Shown: piece by piece, positions 22,456-32,124 of the stretch
How positions within the stretch are numbered: position 1 is the stretch's first letter
Layout of the letters: each line of letters opens with the position of its first letter
Source of the DNA: Gammaproteobacteria bacterium
GTDB taxonomy: Bacteria; Pseudomonadota; Gammaproteobacteria; Eutrophobiales; Eutrophobiaceae
Assembly (NCBI GenBank): GCA_947480335.1
Contig: CANKCB010000014.1
Location: 1-50,293 of the forward strand
Direction of reading: 5' to 3'
Length of the DNA stretch: 50,293 bases
Translations under genes and position numbers: made by a program
Notes under the pieces: model-generated
Told to the model about the DNA's origin: nothing
The model's input: only the letters and a program-made list of their open reading frames with translations
Databases searched by the model: none

Positions 22456-23310
22456 ATGAAAACCGGTGTGATCGGACTCGGAGCGATGGGAGCCAATATG
22501 GCATTGAATCTGCACAAGGCGGGTCATTTGCATCGTTTGTGGAACCGTACAAGATTGAAAGCGGATCAGCTGTCCGTCCAAACCAGTATTCCGGTTGCTA
22601 ACTCGATAGAAGAACTCGCTGCAGAATGTGAGCTGGTGCTGGTTTGCGTCTCGCGTGATCAGGACGTGCTGGAGGTGGTTGGCCAGATTGCCAAAGGTAT
22701 TCGTGCCGGTTCAATTGTGATCGATACTTCGACTGTGAGCCGTCAGACGGCAGAACAGGCTGCTGCCATCCTGAGCTATTGTCAGGTTGCGTTTCTGGAT
22801 TGCCCGGTCACAGGGGGTGTCGAAGGCGCAAAAAATGCCACGCTGTCGTTAATGGCAGGAGGTAACAGAGCCATACTGGATCAGGTGCAAAACACTCTGT
22901 CAGCAATAGCACGGCGTATTGTCTACATTGGCCCGACCGGCAGTGGCCAGGCCTGTAAGGCAGTCAACCAGATTATCTGCGCCGGGATTAATCAGGCTGT
23001 AACCGAAGGCCTCGCATTCGGAGAACATATGCAGCTGGACATGAACAGCGTGCTGGAAGCCATCGCTGGCGGCGCCGCGGGAAACTGGTTTATGGACCAT
23101 CGCGGCAAAACCATGCTGGCCGGGACTTTCCCCGCCGGATTCAAGGTAAATCTGCATCATAAGGACCTGCAAATATGTATGGCTATGGCCAGACAAAACG
23201 GTGATACTTCCCTGCCGCTAACGGCCATGACTGCCGCCGATTACGAACGGTTAATGGCAGCCGGTTATGGGGACGAAGACATCTCAGCCCTGTACCGTCT
23301 GAAAAAATAA
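22456..23310 (+). CDS. NAD(P)-dependent beta-hydroxyacid dehydrogenase
   Basis: 284 residues of the 3-hydroxyisobutyrate / tartronate semialdehyde reductase family. It has the dinucleotide-binding GLGAMGANMALNLHKAGH at the N-terminus, the substrate-binding DCPVTGGVEGAKNATLSLMAGG near residue 115, and the catalytic lysine in GSGQACKAVNQII near residue 170. It oxidises or reduces a beta-hydroxy acid; the exact substrate (3-hydroxyisobutyrate, glyoxylate, succinic semialdehyde or other) cannot be read from the sequence. A ribosome site AGGAG precedes the ATG. It appears monocistronic. Confidence 0.88.
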   Translation: MKTGVIGLGAMGANMALNLHKAGHLHRLWNRTRLKADQLSVQTSIPVANSIEELAAECELVLVCVSRDQDVLEVVGQIAKGIRAGSIVIDTSTVSRQTAEQAAAILSYCQVAFLDCPVTGGVEGAKNATLSLMAGGNRAILDQVQNTLSAIARRIVYIGPTGSGQACKAVNQIICAGINQAVTEGLAFGEHMQLDMNSVLEAIAGGAAGNWFMDHRGKTMLAGTFPAGFKVNLHHKDLQICMAMARQNGDTSLPLTAMTAADYERLMAAGYGDEDISALYRLKK

Positions 23311-23342
23311 TCCAGTATTCATAATTTAACGCCCGCGGGAAC

Positions 23343-23363
23343 AGACCGGATAATTTCCGGTCT
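23343..23363. terminator. Hairpin after the dehydrogenase gene
   Basis: AGACCGGA, loop TAATT, TCCGGTCT is a perfect 8-bp stem located 33 bp after the stop codon. It lacks a following T run, so it may stabilise the mRNA 3' end or be a weak terminator. Confidence 0.4.
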
Positions 23364-23456
23364 ATAAAGTGTCTTTGGTGAATTGACGAGGCGATAAAGA
23401 TATGCAAAATATCGCTGCGAATAATGACAGGCTGTTTGCTACACATAATACAAGGA

Positions 23457-24239
23457 ATGAGAAAAACAGTGACTTCAGAAAACACACAAGCTGCAATTGA
23501 AGTAAAAGCGCTGGACAGGTATTTCGGTCCTATCCATGCCGTCCGCAACATCAGTTTTTCTGTCCGTCGGGGCGAGGTACTCGGTTTCCTCGGACCAAAC
23601 GGTGCAGGTAAATCCACCACGATGAAAATGATTACCGGGTTTCTTGAGCCCAGTAATGGCACGGTGCTGGTAAATGGCCGCAATGTGGTTGATGAGCCGA
23701 TACTGGCCAAGTCAGCCATTGGCTACCTGCCTGAAGGTGCGCCGTCCTATGGCGAAATGACTGTTGGTCACTTTCTCGAATTCATAGCTGAAATTCGCGG
23801 TTTTAAAGGCGCGGAAAAACATAAACGCGTGACCAATGCGGTTGAGCAAATCAATCTGGAATCCGTTGTGCATCAGACGATAGATACCCTGTCCAAAGGT
23901 TATCGTCGACGGGTTGGTCTGGCACAGGCGATTTTGCATGATCCGGGCATACTGGTCATGGATGAACCGACTGATGGTCTGGATCCAAACCAGAAACACG
24001 AAGTGAGAAGTCTGATCAAGCGAATGTCAGCCGACAAGGCGATCATTATTTCCACCCATATACTTGAAGAAGTTGATGCCGTGTGTACCCGTGCGATCAT
24101 CATTGCGCATGGACAATTGCTGTTTGATGGTACGCCGGCCGAATTACGTGCTCGCGCTGATGACAATGACATCGAACACGCATTTCGAAACATCACTACC
24201 GGCTCCTCAACCAGCTACCGTGAGACCAGCAAACCATGA
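23457..24239 (+). CDS. ABC transporter ATP-binding protein (GldA-like)
   Basis: About 260 residues. It has Walker A GPNGAGKST, signature LSKGYRRRVGLAQA and Walker B GILVMDEPTDGLDP, then the H-loop STHILEEV. This is the ABC-2 export type. The start is uncertain: ATG 23457 abuts an AAGGA, and GTG 23469 lies 12 bases after it. It overlaps the permease gene by 4 nt (ATGA). With the next three genes it forms the Gld-like set (GldA, GldF, GldG, DUF4340) known from gliding Bacteroidetes but also widespread in non-gliding proteobacteria, where the cargo is unknown. Confidence 0.9.
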   Translation: MRKTVTSENTQAAIEVKALDRYFGPIHAVRNISFSVRRGEVLGFLGPNGAGKSTTMKMITGFLEPSNGTVLVNGRNVVDEPILAKSAIGYLPEGAPSYGEMTVGHFLEFIAEIRGFKGAEKHKRVTNAVEQINLESVVHQTIDTLSKGYRRRVGLAQAILHDPGILVMDEPTDGLDPNQKHEVRSLIKRMSADKAIIISTHILEEVDAVCTRAIIIAHGQLLFDGTPAELRARADDNDIEHAFRNITTGSSTSYRETSKP

Positions 24240-24970
24240 ACAATATTATTGCCATACTCAAACGCGAGCTGTACGGTTACTTTGCCACCCCCGTCGCTTA
24301 CGTCTTTATAGTTATCTTCCTGTTCCTGTCCGGACTGTTCACCTTCTATATGGGTGGATTTTACGAAAGAGATCAGGCAGATCTTTTGGCGTTTTTCAGC
24401 TTTCACCCGATGTTGTATCTGTTCCTGATTCCGGCCATCTCCATGCGTCTGTGGTCGGAGGAACGCAAGAGCGGCAGCATCGAGCTATTAATGACATTGC
24501 CCATCTCTACCAGTGATGCCGTCATCGGCAAGTTTCTGGCCGCCTGGTTCTTTGCCGGTATTGCCTTACTGATGACTTTCCCCATCTGGATTACCGTCAA
24601 TTATCTCGGCGATCCGGACAACACTGTCATCATCGCCAATTATCTGGGCAGCTTTTTGATGGCGGGAGGCTTTCTGGCAATAGGCTCGTGTATTTCCGCT
24701 GTAACCAAAAGCCAGGTGATTGCATTTGTAATCAGCATCGTCATCTGCTTCCTGTTCTATGTAAGCGGCTTTCCGATGGTACTGAATTTCTTTACCGGCT
24801 GGGCACCACAGATGATTATTGATTCTGTCTCTGCCGTCAGCGTACTGACTCATTATGATTCCATTCAGAAAGGTATCATCGACTTCAGGGACATCCTCTA
24901 TTTCGTCGTACTGATTTCATTCTGGCTGTATGCCAATGTTATAACCATCGAATCCAAGAAAGCAGATTGA
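24236..24970 (+). CDS. ABC-2 type permease (GldF-like)
   Basis: 244 residues with six membrane helices. It begins MNNIIAILKRELYGYFATPVAYV and contains SEERKSGSIELLMTLPIS, both typical of GldF-type ABC-2 permeases. The start overlaps the ATPase gene stop, which implies coupled translation. It presumably forms the membrane channel for the ATPase encoded just upstream. Confidence 0.88.
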   Translation: MNNIIAILKRELYGYFATPVAYVFIVIFLFLSGLFTFYMGGFYERDQADLLAFFSFHPMLYLFLIPAISMRLWSEERKSGSIELLMTLPISTSDAVIGKFLAAWFFAGIALLMTFPIWITVNYLGDPDNTVIIANYLGSFLMAGGFLAIGSCISAVTKSQVIAFVISIVICFLFYVSGFPMVLNFFTGWAPQMIIDSVSAVSVLTHYDSIQKGIIDFRDILYFVVLISFWLYANVITIESKKAD

Positions 24971-24971
24971 T

Positions 24972-26855
24972 ATGAACCAGAAAAAACTACTGTCCGGAAC
25001 CGGAATTACAATCGCTGCCATCCTGTCGATTGCAGTCATCATCCTGGCTAACGCCACGCTGACAAGTTGGCGACTGGATTTGACTGAAAGCAAACTGTTT
25101 ACCCTGTCTGAAGGTACGCTGAACATTATTCGTTCACCCGCCGAACCCATCACCCTGGATTATTATGTATCCAAAAAATCGATGGCCGATATACCCCAGC
25201 TGGTTTCGTATGCGAATCGCGTGCACGATTTGCTGGACGAATACGTGGCCGAATCCAATGGCAAACTGCGGCTGAATGTAATTGAACCGGAACCGTTTAC
25301 CGAGGAAGAAGATCGTGCCGTGGCAAATGGTTTGCAGGGCATGCCACTGAATGCAGCTGGTGATATGGGCTATTTCGGTCTGGTCGGCACCAACTCAACC
25401 GATGGCGTACTCACCATTCCCTTCTTCCAGTATGACCGCGAACAGCAGCTGGAATACGATCTGACCAAGCTGGTTTACAATCTGGTTAATCCGAAGAAGC
25501 GGGTAATCGGCGTGCTGACTACCTTGCCGGTATTCACTTCTGCTCCACAAATGCCAGCCTGGACCATCTCTAATCTGATATCCGAATTTTTTGAAGTGCG
25601 CATGCTTGATTCCGCACTGGAAATCAACAAGGACCTGGATTTATTACTGATTATCCATCCGAAATCGATGACGGAACTGACGCGTTTCGCTATAGATCAA
25701 TATCTGCTTGCCGGTGGCAAGGCGATGATCTTTGTGGATCCGTTCTCGGAAGCAGACCATCCACAACCGGATCCTGAAAACCAGTATGACGTGCCGGTAA
25801 CCAGCTCGAATTTTGAAAAATTGTTTGATGCCTGGGGCATTTCAATGTCGAGCACTGAAATTGCTACCGATCTGCCATCAGCGATGCGAGTACAGATCCG
25901 CACTGACCGTGGTGTCGAGGAAACCAATTATCTGCCGTGGATGAAACTGGAAACCGCCAACTTCAATCATGATGACTTTGTCACCAGCCAGCTTAAAATT
26001 GTCTCGTTTGGCTCGGCGGGTATACTCAACAAAAAAGAAGGTGCCACGGTAAACTTCAGCCCGCTGTTTGAAACATCAGCCGAAGCCATGCAGTTACCAG
26101 TTGCGATGCTGCAAATGGATCGGAATCCGGTCGAACTGATGAAAGACTTCAAATCTGAAAACAAGAAATTCACACTAGCGGCTCGTCTCAGCGGCAAGGT
26201 CAAGACAGCCTATCCGGACGGCCAACCCCAGAGCGACATTAATAATCCATTTGATCAGGACTACGTTGCTCCCGGTAAAATCCTGACCGAAGGTGATATC
26301 AACGCGATTGTGGTTGCTGACACCGATATGATGAATGATGAGTTCTGGATTACTATGCAAGACTTCTACGGCGTGCAGGTTCCACAACCAATTGCGGATA
26401 ACGGTAACTTTATTATCAATGCGCTGGAAAATATGTCCGGCAGTTCGGATCTGATCAGTCTGCGTAATCGCGGAGAATATTCCCGTCCGTTCACTGTGGT
26501 CGATGACATCCGCCGCAAGGCCGAAGCACAGTTCCGCGAACAACAACAGATGCTGGAAACCAAGCTGGCTGAAACTGAAAAGAAAATTACCGCCTTGCAA
26601 CAGGAAAAAACCGGATCTGATTTACTCATCAGCGATCAGCAACGTGCGGAAATCGACAAATTCAGGATGGAACAAATCAATACCCGCAAGGAACTGCGGG
26701 CGGTCCAGCATGAGCTGCAAAAGAATATCGAACAGCTGGGTACGGTGCTGAAGTTTATCAATATCGGCCTAACCCCACTGCTGATCGTAATCGTGGCTTT
26801 CACGATTGGCATGATTCGTACCCGACGTAAACCTGCACACAACCTGGCGAAATAA
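24972..26855 (+). CDS. GldG-like ABC transport auxiliary protein
   Basis: 627 residues. A membrane helix near residues 8-30 is followed by a large extracytoplasmic GldG / ABC-type uncharacterised domain (SWRLDLTESKLFTLSEGTLNI; DLLLIIHPKSMTELTRFAIDQYL), a coiled coil near residues 515-590 and a second helix near the C-terminus ending in basic residues. One base separates it from the permease stop. Its role in non-gliding bacteria is unknown; membrane-tethered substrate handling in the envelope is an inference. Confidence 0.85.
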   Translation: MNQKKLLSGTGITIAAILSIAVIILANATLTSWRLDLTESKLFTLSEGTLNIIRSPAEPITLDYYVSKKSMADIPQLVSYANRVHDLLDEYVAESNGKLRLNVIEPEPFTEEEDRAVANGLQGMPLNAAGDMGYFGLVGTNSTDGVLTIPFFQYDREQQLEYDLTKLVYNLVNPKKRVIGVLTTLPVFTSAPQMPAWTISNLISEFFEVRMLDSALEINKDLDLLLIIHPKSMTELTRFAIDQYLLAGGKAMIFVDPFSEADHPQPDPENQYDVPVTSSNFEKLFDAWGISMSSTEIATDLPSAMRVQIRTDRGVEETNYLPWMKLETANFNHDDFVTSQLKIVSFGSAGILNKKEGATVNFSPLFETSAEAMQLPVAMLQMDRNPVELMKDFKSENKKFTLAARLSGKVKTAYPDGQPQSDINNPFDQDYVAPGKILTEGDINAIVVADTDMMNDEFWITMQDFYGVQVPQPIADNGNFIINALENMSGSSDLISLRNRGEYSRPFTVVDDIRRKAEAQFREQQQMLETKLAETEKKITALQQEKTGSDLLISDQQRAEIDKFRMEQINTRKELRAVQHELQKNIEQLGTVLKFINIGLTPLLIVIVAFTIGMIRTRRKPAHNLAK

Positions 26856-26858
26856 ACC

Positions 26859-27995
26859 ATGCGTAATAGAAACTTACTGATACTGGCATTCATCACTGTG
26901 GTGATTCTTGTCGCTGCATCAATCAGTAGCCAGAACCGGGCGCCGCAAACCGTCGTGTCGTTGTCACCACTGTTTCCCGAGCTGAAAAACCAGATCAATT
27001 CAGCGACTCAACTGAGTGTTGAATCCGCCGAAGGGACAATCAACATCAATAAACAGGATGATAAATGGCTGATTACTGAAGCAGGCAATTATCCGGCCCG
27101 TTTTGACAAAATAAAGCAGACTGTACTTGCGCTGGCCGACCTGAAACAGGTATCACAAAAAACCAGCACACCCTCTTTGTTCTCCGAACTGGATGTGGCT
27201 GACATTCATGCCGAAAACTCAAAAGCCAGATTGCTGACACTGAAAGATGCGTCAGGCAATGTGCTGGCCTCCTTGATTGTCGGTCGGGACGCAGGTTCAG
27301 GCGCGTATGTGAGAAAGCCGCAAACGAATGAAACCTGGCTGACCAATGGCAAACTGGATATTTCCAGTGATGTTGTGGCCTGGGTAGAACAAAACCTGCT
27401 CGACATCGCTGATGATCGTATCTTTGATACCCGTCTGGATCATCCCGATGGCAAGGTAGTTAGCATTACCCGCGCCAAAGGTGAGAAAGACTTCACCGTG
27501 CTGGATGTGCCCAAAGACAAACAGACCAAGTCAGGTTATTTCGTTAACCAGATTGGCACCATCTTGTCGAACCTGACCATCGAAAATGTGAAAGCCAGAC
27601 AGGGCTTCACCTTCCCGGATACCGCGATTAAAACCACCATACGCACCTATGGCGGCCTGGTGGCTACTATCGTAACGGCCAATGTAGACGGCGCCAATGT
27701 CATCTCGCTCGATTTCAACGTGGACGAAGCATTGCTTACCGCCGCTGCAGCCGCTCCTGCCACACCGGAACAACCGGCAGCAAAAGAAGCGATAGTGATT
27801 GGCGAGCCGGCAAAAGACGCTGCACCGAAGCCCATAGATGTACGCAAGGAAGTTGCTGATCTGAACAGCCGTGTTGGCAGCTGGGTTTACACCATCACCT
27901 CGGCCAAATACGGCCTGCTGGTAAAAGAACCCATTGATGTCATTCAGGACAAGCCTGTCGAACCCGCCAAGACTAAAGAGAAAAAGCCGGGTTAA
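26859..27995 (+). CDS. DUF4340 domain-containing membrane-anchored protein
   Basis: 378 residues with an N-terminal anchor (NLLILAFITVVILVAASI), a periplasmic DUF4340 region that recalls GDIxKqdDgWvi-type repeats (here INKQDDKWLITEAGNYPA), and an Ala/Pro/Lys-rich tail after residue 285. It follows the GldG-like gene by 3 bp and is the usual fourth member of this operon type. Function unknown. Confidence 0.83.
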   Translation: MRNRNLLILAFITVVILVAASISSQNRAPQTVVSLSPLFPELKNQINSATQLSVESAEGTININKQDDKWLITEAGNYPARFDKIKQTVLALADLKQVSQKTSTPSLFSELDVADIHAENSKARLLTLKDASGNVLASLIVGRDAGSGAYVRKPQTNETWLTNGKLDISSDVVAWVEQNLLDIADDRIFDTRLDHPDGKVVSITRAKGEKDFTVLDVPKDKQTKSGYFVNQIGTILSNLTIENVKARQGFTFPDTAIKTTIRTYGGLVATIVTANVDGANVISLDFNVDEALLTAAAAAPATPEQPAAKEAIVIGEPAKDAAPKPIDVRKEVADLNSRVGSWVYTITSAKYGLLVKEPIDVIQDKPVEPAKTKEKKPG

Positions 27996-28010
27996 TTTAT
28001 CTGCTATAAG

Positions 28011-28029
28011 CGGGGAGCAATACTCCCCG
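28011..28029 (+). terminator. Hairpin at end of ABC operon
   Basis: CGGGGAG, loop CAATA, CTCCCCG lies 16 bp after the DUF4340 stop, and flanking TATAA/TTATA can extend the stem. There is no long T run, so it is a probable but weak intrinsic terminator. Confidence 0.5.
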
Positions 28030-28167
28030 GTTATAAACAAATATCTCCATAAGCCACTCCTGTTATTGCTGGTGTTTCAGTCAGCATTTCTCCGTTATAC
28101 TAACTACTCGTAACTTGATGACTTAACAGGCAGTTTTTCTGCTTTTGGACACAAACTGTACATTACT

Positions 28168-29064
28168 ATGACTTTTCAGGAACTCATCTTCCGTTTGCAA
28201 CAATTCTGGTCGAAGCGCGGCTGTGTGATCCAGCAACCCTACGATATGGAAGTGGGTGCGGGCACTTTTCATCCAGCGACCTTTCTGCGCTCGATTGGCC
28301 CTGAACCCTGGCGAGCAGCCTACGTGCAACCGTCACGACGTCCTACCGATGGTCGCTATGGCGAAAACCCGAATCGGCTCCAGCATTATTACCAGTTCCA
28401 GGTGGCACTGAAACCCTCGCCACTGGATATCCAGAACCTGTATCTGGCCTCTCTGCGTGAACTGGGTATCGACCCTCTCATCCATGACATCCGTTTTGTC
28501 GAGGATAACTGGGAATCCCCGACACTGGGAGCATGGGGACTGGGCTGGGAAGTGTGGCTTAATGGTATGGAGATATCGCAATTTACCTATTTCCAGCAGG
28601 TGGGAGGTCTGGATTGCCGACCAGTCACCGGCGAGTTGACCTATGGACTTGAACGCATTGCCATGTATCTGCAAAACGTCAACAGTGTTTATGATCTGGT
28701 CTGGACAAAATCAGACGCGGGCACGGTGACCTACGGCGATATTTATCACCAGAACGAAGTGGAGATGTCCACGTTCAATTTTGAAAAAGCGGATACGGAA
28801 GTGCTGTTCCGCCATTTTGACGAATACGAAAAACAAAGCCAGGCGCTGATTGCGGACAATTTGCCCCTGCCTGCCTACGAAATGGTACTGAAGGCCTCGC
28901 ATACATTTAATCTGCTGGATGCCAGGCATGCCATCTCGGTAACCGAGAGACAACGTTATATCCTGCGGGTTCGTGGCCTGGCCCGTGCAGTGGCACAGGC
29001 CTATTACACAAAACGGGAAAGCCTCGGGTTTCCGTTATGCAAGTCGGCCACCCGCAAGGATTAG
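28168..29064 (+). CDS. glyQ: Glycine-tRNA ligase alpha subunit
   Basis: 298 residues. [39 protein letters not shown] is the highly conserved start of bacterial GlyQ, and the class II motifs follow ([21 protein letters not shown]). Together with GlyS it forms the alpha2beta2 enzyme that charges glycine. The glyS gene follows after 8 bp. No T-box is visible upstream. Confidence 0.97.
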   Translation: MTFQELIFRLQQFWSKRGCVIQQPYDMEVGAGTFHPATFLRSIGPEPWRAAYVQPSRRPTDGRYGENPNRLQHYYQFQVALKPSPLDIQNLYLASLRELGIDPLIHDIRFVEDNWESPTLGAWGLGWEVWLNGMEISQFTYFQQVGGLDCRPVTGELTYGLERIAMYLQNVNSVYDLVWTKSDAGTVTYGDIYHQNEVEMSTFNFEKADTEVLFRHFDEYEKQSQALIADNLPLPAYEMVLKASHTFNLLDARHAISVTERQRYILRVRGLARAVAQAYYTKRESLGFPLCKSATRKD

Positions 29065-29072
29065 TTACAACT

Positions 29073-31175
29073 ATGCGAACAAAAGATTTATTAATCGAAA
29101 TCGGCACGGAAGAGCTGCCGCCGAAGGCATTGAAACGTCTGGCGGAGGCTTTTGCTGACGGCATTCGTATCGGACTGGAAAATCAGACACTAAAGCACAA
29201 GGCCTGTCAGTGGTATGCCACACCCAGACGGCTGGCAGTGATTGTGAGCAAACTGGTAACCGGGCAAAAAGACCACGAAGTCATTAAACGCGGCCCAGCA
29301 CTGGCGGCGGCGTTTGACTCTGCTGGAAACCCCTCGAAAGCCGCAGAAGGCTTTGCCCGTTCCTGTGGCATTGAAGTCTCTGCGCTGGAGAAACAGGAAA
29401 CTGACAAGGGTTTGTTTCTGATATACCGCTGCATGGAAACCGGCAAGCAGACAACTGATCTACTGACCGAGATTATTAATACAGCACTGAATAAACTGCC
29501 AATACCAAAGCGGATGCGCTGGGCCGATCGGGAAGCTGAGTTCGTACGTCCCGTACACTGGTCCGTGGTGTTATTCGGTAATGATGTCGTTAGCTGCGAC
29601 ATACTTGGCACACGATCGGACAGAATAACCTACGGTCATCGCTTTCATTATCCCAAACCCATTCGGCTATCCTCTCCGAAACAGTACCTGAGCAAGCTGA
29701 AGGACAAGGGCTATGTGATTGCAGACTTTGCCGAACGCAAACAATTGATACTGTCGATTGCCACCGAGGCCGCGCAAGCTTGTGCCGGACGCGCGCTGAT
29801 TGATCCTGATTTACTTGATGAAGTGACATCCCTGGTCGAATGGCCGGTTGCGATTACCGGCAGCTTCGAACAAAAGTTTCTGGAACTGCCTGCCGAGGTA
29901 TTGATTGCAACCATGCAGGAACATCAGAAATATTTCCCGGTAGCTGAAACGGATTCAGACAAGTTGATGAGCCGCTTTATTACCATCGCCAATATCGCCA
30001 GCACACAACCGGAACAAATCACGCTCGGAAATGAACGCGTAATACGCCCCCGGCTGACGGATGCAGCCTTTTTCTGGCGTCGCGACTGCAGCTTGCCATT
30101 TGCCAGCTATGCGGAAAAACTGAAAGACGTGGTCTTTCAGAAACAACTTGGCACGCTGGCCGACAAGACTGAACGGGTTCAGAAGTTGTCGGCATGGATA
30201 GCCAACAAATTAAATCAGGACGCTGCTCTGGCAGAACGTGCGGCAGCTCTGGCCAAATGCGATCTGTTTACCAGCATGGTGGGTGAATTCCCCGAACTGC
30301 AAGGGGTAATGGGTCGTTACTATGCGTTGGTCAGTGGTGAACCTGAGGAAGTAGCGCGCGCGCTGGATGAACAATACATGCCCCGGTTTGCCGGGGACCA
30401 GTTACCTGCCAGTACAACCGGCCGCATCATTGCAATTGCGGACAAGATCGATACGCTGGTTGGCATCTTTGGTATAGGCCAAATCCCGACCGGCGACAAG
30501 GATCCGTTTGCATTGCGCCGCGCGGCCATTGGTATATTGCGTATTTTGTCGGATTTCAGATTACCGCTGGAGCTGGATGAGCTCATCGTAAAATCCAGAC
30601 TTTTTTACACAGCAGGCACGCTCGCGCCATACTCTACCGTAGACATCGAGATTTCTAAAAATCTGGGTGAAGTCCTGCGATTCATCACTGAACGAGCCAG
30701 AAATTATCTAAGAGAACAAGGCTACTCACCGTCTGAAGTCGAGTCAGTCATCGACCTTAATCCAAAGCCCTCTGAATATGTCGACAGACTTGATGCCGTC
30801 CGCAGCTTTCTGCAGCTACCTGAAGCCGCCGGTCTGGCCGAAGCGGATAAACGTATTCGCAATATCATTAGCAAGTCCGGTGTCGATAGCGTTGCCGTCA
30901 AGGCGAATGAGTCACAAATGCAGCAAGACCAGGAAATATCCCTGTTAAGCGCCACTCGCTCAATACATGAGCAGGTAGAGATACTCATGCAAACAAGCAA
31001 GTTCAGGGAGGCATTAATACTAACCGCCCGCTTGCATGGACCGGTTACCGCCTTCTTTGATCATGTCATGGTCAACGCCGAGGACGAGACCTTGCGCCGT
31101 AATCGTTTTGCCCTGTTGCATGAAGTCGCTAACCTGACCAACCGTGTGGCGAATATTTCCAAGCTGGCAAGTTGA
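29073..31175 (+). CDS. glyS: Glycine-tRNA ligase beta subunit
   Basis: 700 residues from the ATG at 29073 (MRTKDLLIEIGTEELPPKAL, the family N-terminus); the upstream in-frame ATG at 29037 would overlap glyQ. It has the conserved MRWADREAEFVRPVHWSVVL and MQEHQKYFPV blocks, an HD-like region (GEFPELQGVMGRYYA) and a C-terminal anticodon-binding domain. It is the partner of GlyQ and has the normal length. Confidence 0.97.
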   Translation: MRTKDLLIEIGTEELPPKALKRLAEAFADGIRIGLENQTLKHKACQWYATPRRLAVIVSKLVTGQKDHEVIKRGPALAAAFDSAGNPSKAAEGFARSCGIEVSALEKQETDKGLFLIYRCMETGKQTTDLLTEIINTALNKLPIPKRMRWADREAEFVRPVHWSVVLFGNDVVSCDILGTRSDRITYGHRFHYPKPIRLSSPKQYLSKLKDKGYVIADFAERKQLILSIATEAAQACAGRALIDPDLLDEVTSLVEWPVAITGSFEQKFLELPAEVLIATMQEHQKYFPVAETDSDKLMSRFITIANIASTQPEQITLGNERVIRPRLTDAAFFWRRDCSLPFASYAEKLKDVVFQKQLGTLADKTERVQKLSAWIANKLNQDAALAERAAALAKCDLFTSMVGEFPELQGVMGRYYALVSGEPEEVARALDEQYMPRFAGDQLPASTTGRIIAIADKIDTLVGIFGIGQIPTGDKDPFALRRAAIGILRILSDFRLPLELDELIVKSRLFYTAGTLAPYSTVDIEISKNLGEVLRFITERARNYLREQGYSPSEVESVIDLNPKPSEYVDRLDAVRSFLQLPEAAGLAEADKRIRNIISKSGVDSVAVKANESQMQQDQEISLLSATRSIHEQVEILMQTSKFREALILTARLHGPVTAFFDHVMVNAEDETLRRNRFALLHEVANLTNRVANISKLAS

Positions 31176-31255
31176 AAAAAAGTTAACACATTTCGATCTA
31201 CTTTATTATTCTATGCTTAGAGTACTATTTTCGAATACGGCGTCCTGCCAACTGG

Positions 31256-31280
31256 ATTCCGGCCAATCCATGGCCGGAAT
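31256..31280. repeat. REP-like palindromic element
   Basis: ATTCCGGCC, 7-nt loop, GGCCGGAAT is a perfect 9-bp stem in the gap between glyS and plsC, within the phrase CTGGATTCCGGCC...GGCCGGAATGACG. The pattern (TGGATTCC.. / ..GGAATGAC) is like the dispersed palindromic units seen in many proteobacterial intergenic regions. Only one copy is visible in this window, so repetitiveness is inferred. Confidence 0.55.
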
Positions 31281-31315
31281 GACGACACTATTAAATTGAA
31301 TATTACCAACTGCAG

Positions 31316-32035
31316 ATGACCCGATTCCGTTCACTGCTGTTTTATTTTCTGCTCGCACTCGCTACTGTAGTATTCCTAATAATCGGCCTTGCCATACTCC
31401 CACTGAATTTTTCGCTGCGATTTTGCATCATGTCCAGATGGGCAGTATTCAATTTCTGGACACTGAGACACATTTGCGGTCTTGACTATAGAATTGAAGG
31501 CCTGGAAAACATTCCTGCAGGCCCGGCAATTATCATGTGCAAACACCAGTCGGCGTGGGAAACACTGGCCTTGCAGATCCACTTCCCGGCCCAGGTCTGG
31601 ATTCTGAAACGCGAATTGTTATGGATACCGATTTATGGTTGGGCGCTGGCGTCGATGCAACCGATAGCGATCAACCGTGCGTCCGGTATGCGTGCGCTGA
31701 AACAGATTGTATCTGACGGCAGAAAAAAGCTGGAAAAGGGCCTCTGGATTGTAATATTTCCGGAAGGAACACGCACGACACCGGGTGAACGACGTAAATA
31801 CCAGGCTGGTGGTGCGCTGCTCGCAGAAAAGACCGGCTATCCCATTGTCCCGGTCGCACATAATGCAGGCAACTTCTGGCCAAAGAACAGTCTGGACAAA
31901 TTTCCGGGCACCATCCGTATGGTCATCGGTCCTGTCATTACGCCTCAGGGTAAAACGGCTACTGAAATCACTCAGGAAGCGGAAGACTGGATAGAATCGA
32001 CAGTGAATCGATTAGGATCGAGGGGTGAGGGGTAA
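31316..32035 (+). CDS. plsC: 1-acyl-sn-glycerol-3-phosphate acyltransferase
   Basis: 239 residues with an N-terminal membrane helix and the acyltransferase motifs: block I KHQSAWET (His with a downstream acidic residue), block III VIFPEGTRT, and block IV YPIVPVAHNAG. It makes phosphatidic acid at the inner membrane. The last codons and the TAA lie within a G-rich repeat (AGGGGTGAGGGGTAAGGGGTG), so the C-terminus may have been shaped by that repeat. In related bacteria gmhB often lies between glyS and plsC; it is absent here. Confidence 0.92.
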   Translation: MTRFRSLLFYFLLALATVVFLIIGLAILPLNFSLRFCIMSRWAVFNFWTLRHICGLDYRIEGLENIPAGPAIIMCKHQSAWETLALQIHFPAQVWILKRELLWIPIYGWALASMQPIAINRASGMRALKQIVSDGRKKLEKGLWIVIFPEGTRTTPGERRKYQAGGALLAEKTGYPIVPVAHNAGNFWPKNSLDKFPGTIRMVIGPVITPQGKTATEITQEAEDWIESTVNRLGSRGEG

Positions 32036-32078
32036 GGGGTGTAAAGCCTTTAAATCCAAACACCTCACGCCTGACACC
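32020..32078. repeat. G-rich short repeat with inverted C-rich arm
   Basis: AGGGGTGAGGGGTAAGGGGTG (about 32021-32041) is a direct repeat of AGGGGT-type units. It is followed 18 bp later by CACCTCACGCCTGACACC (32061-32078), an imperfect inverse. Together they could form a hairpin after plsC. The left arm overlaps the plsC stop codon. Confidence 0.5.
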
Positions 32079-32124
32079 GCTCTGCTCACTGTCTTAACCG
32101 CTCAAATGTGAGAGAATAATATAC

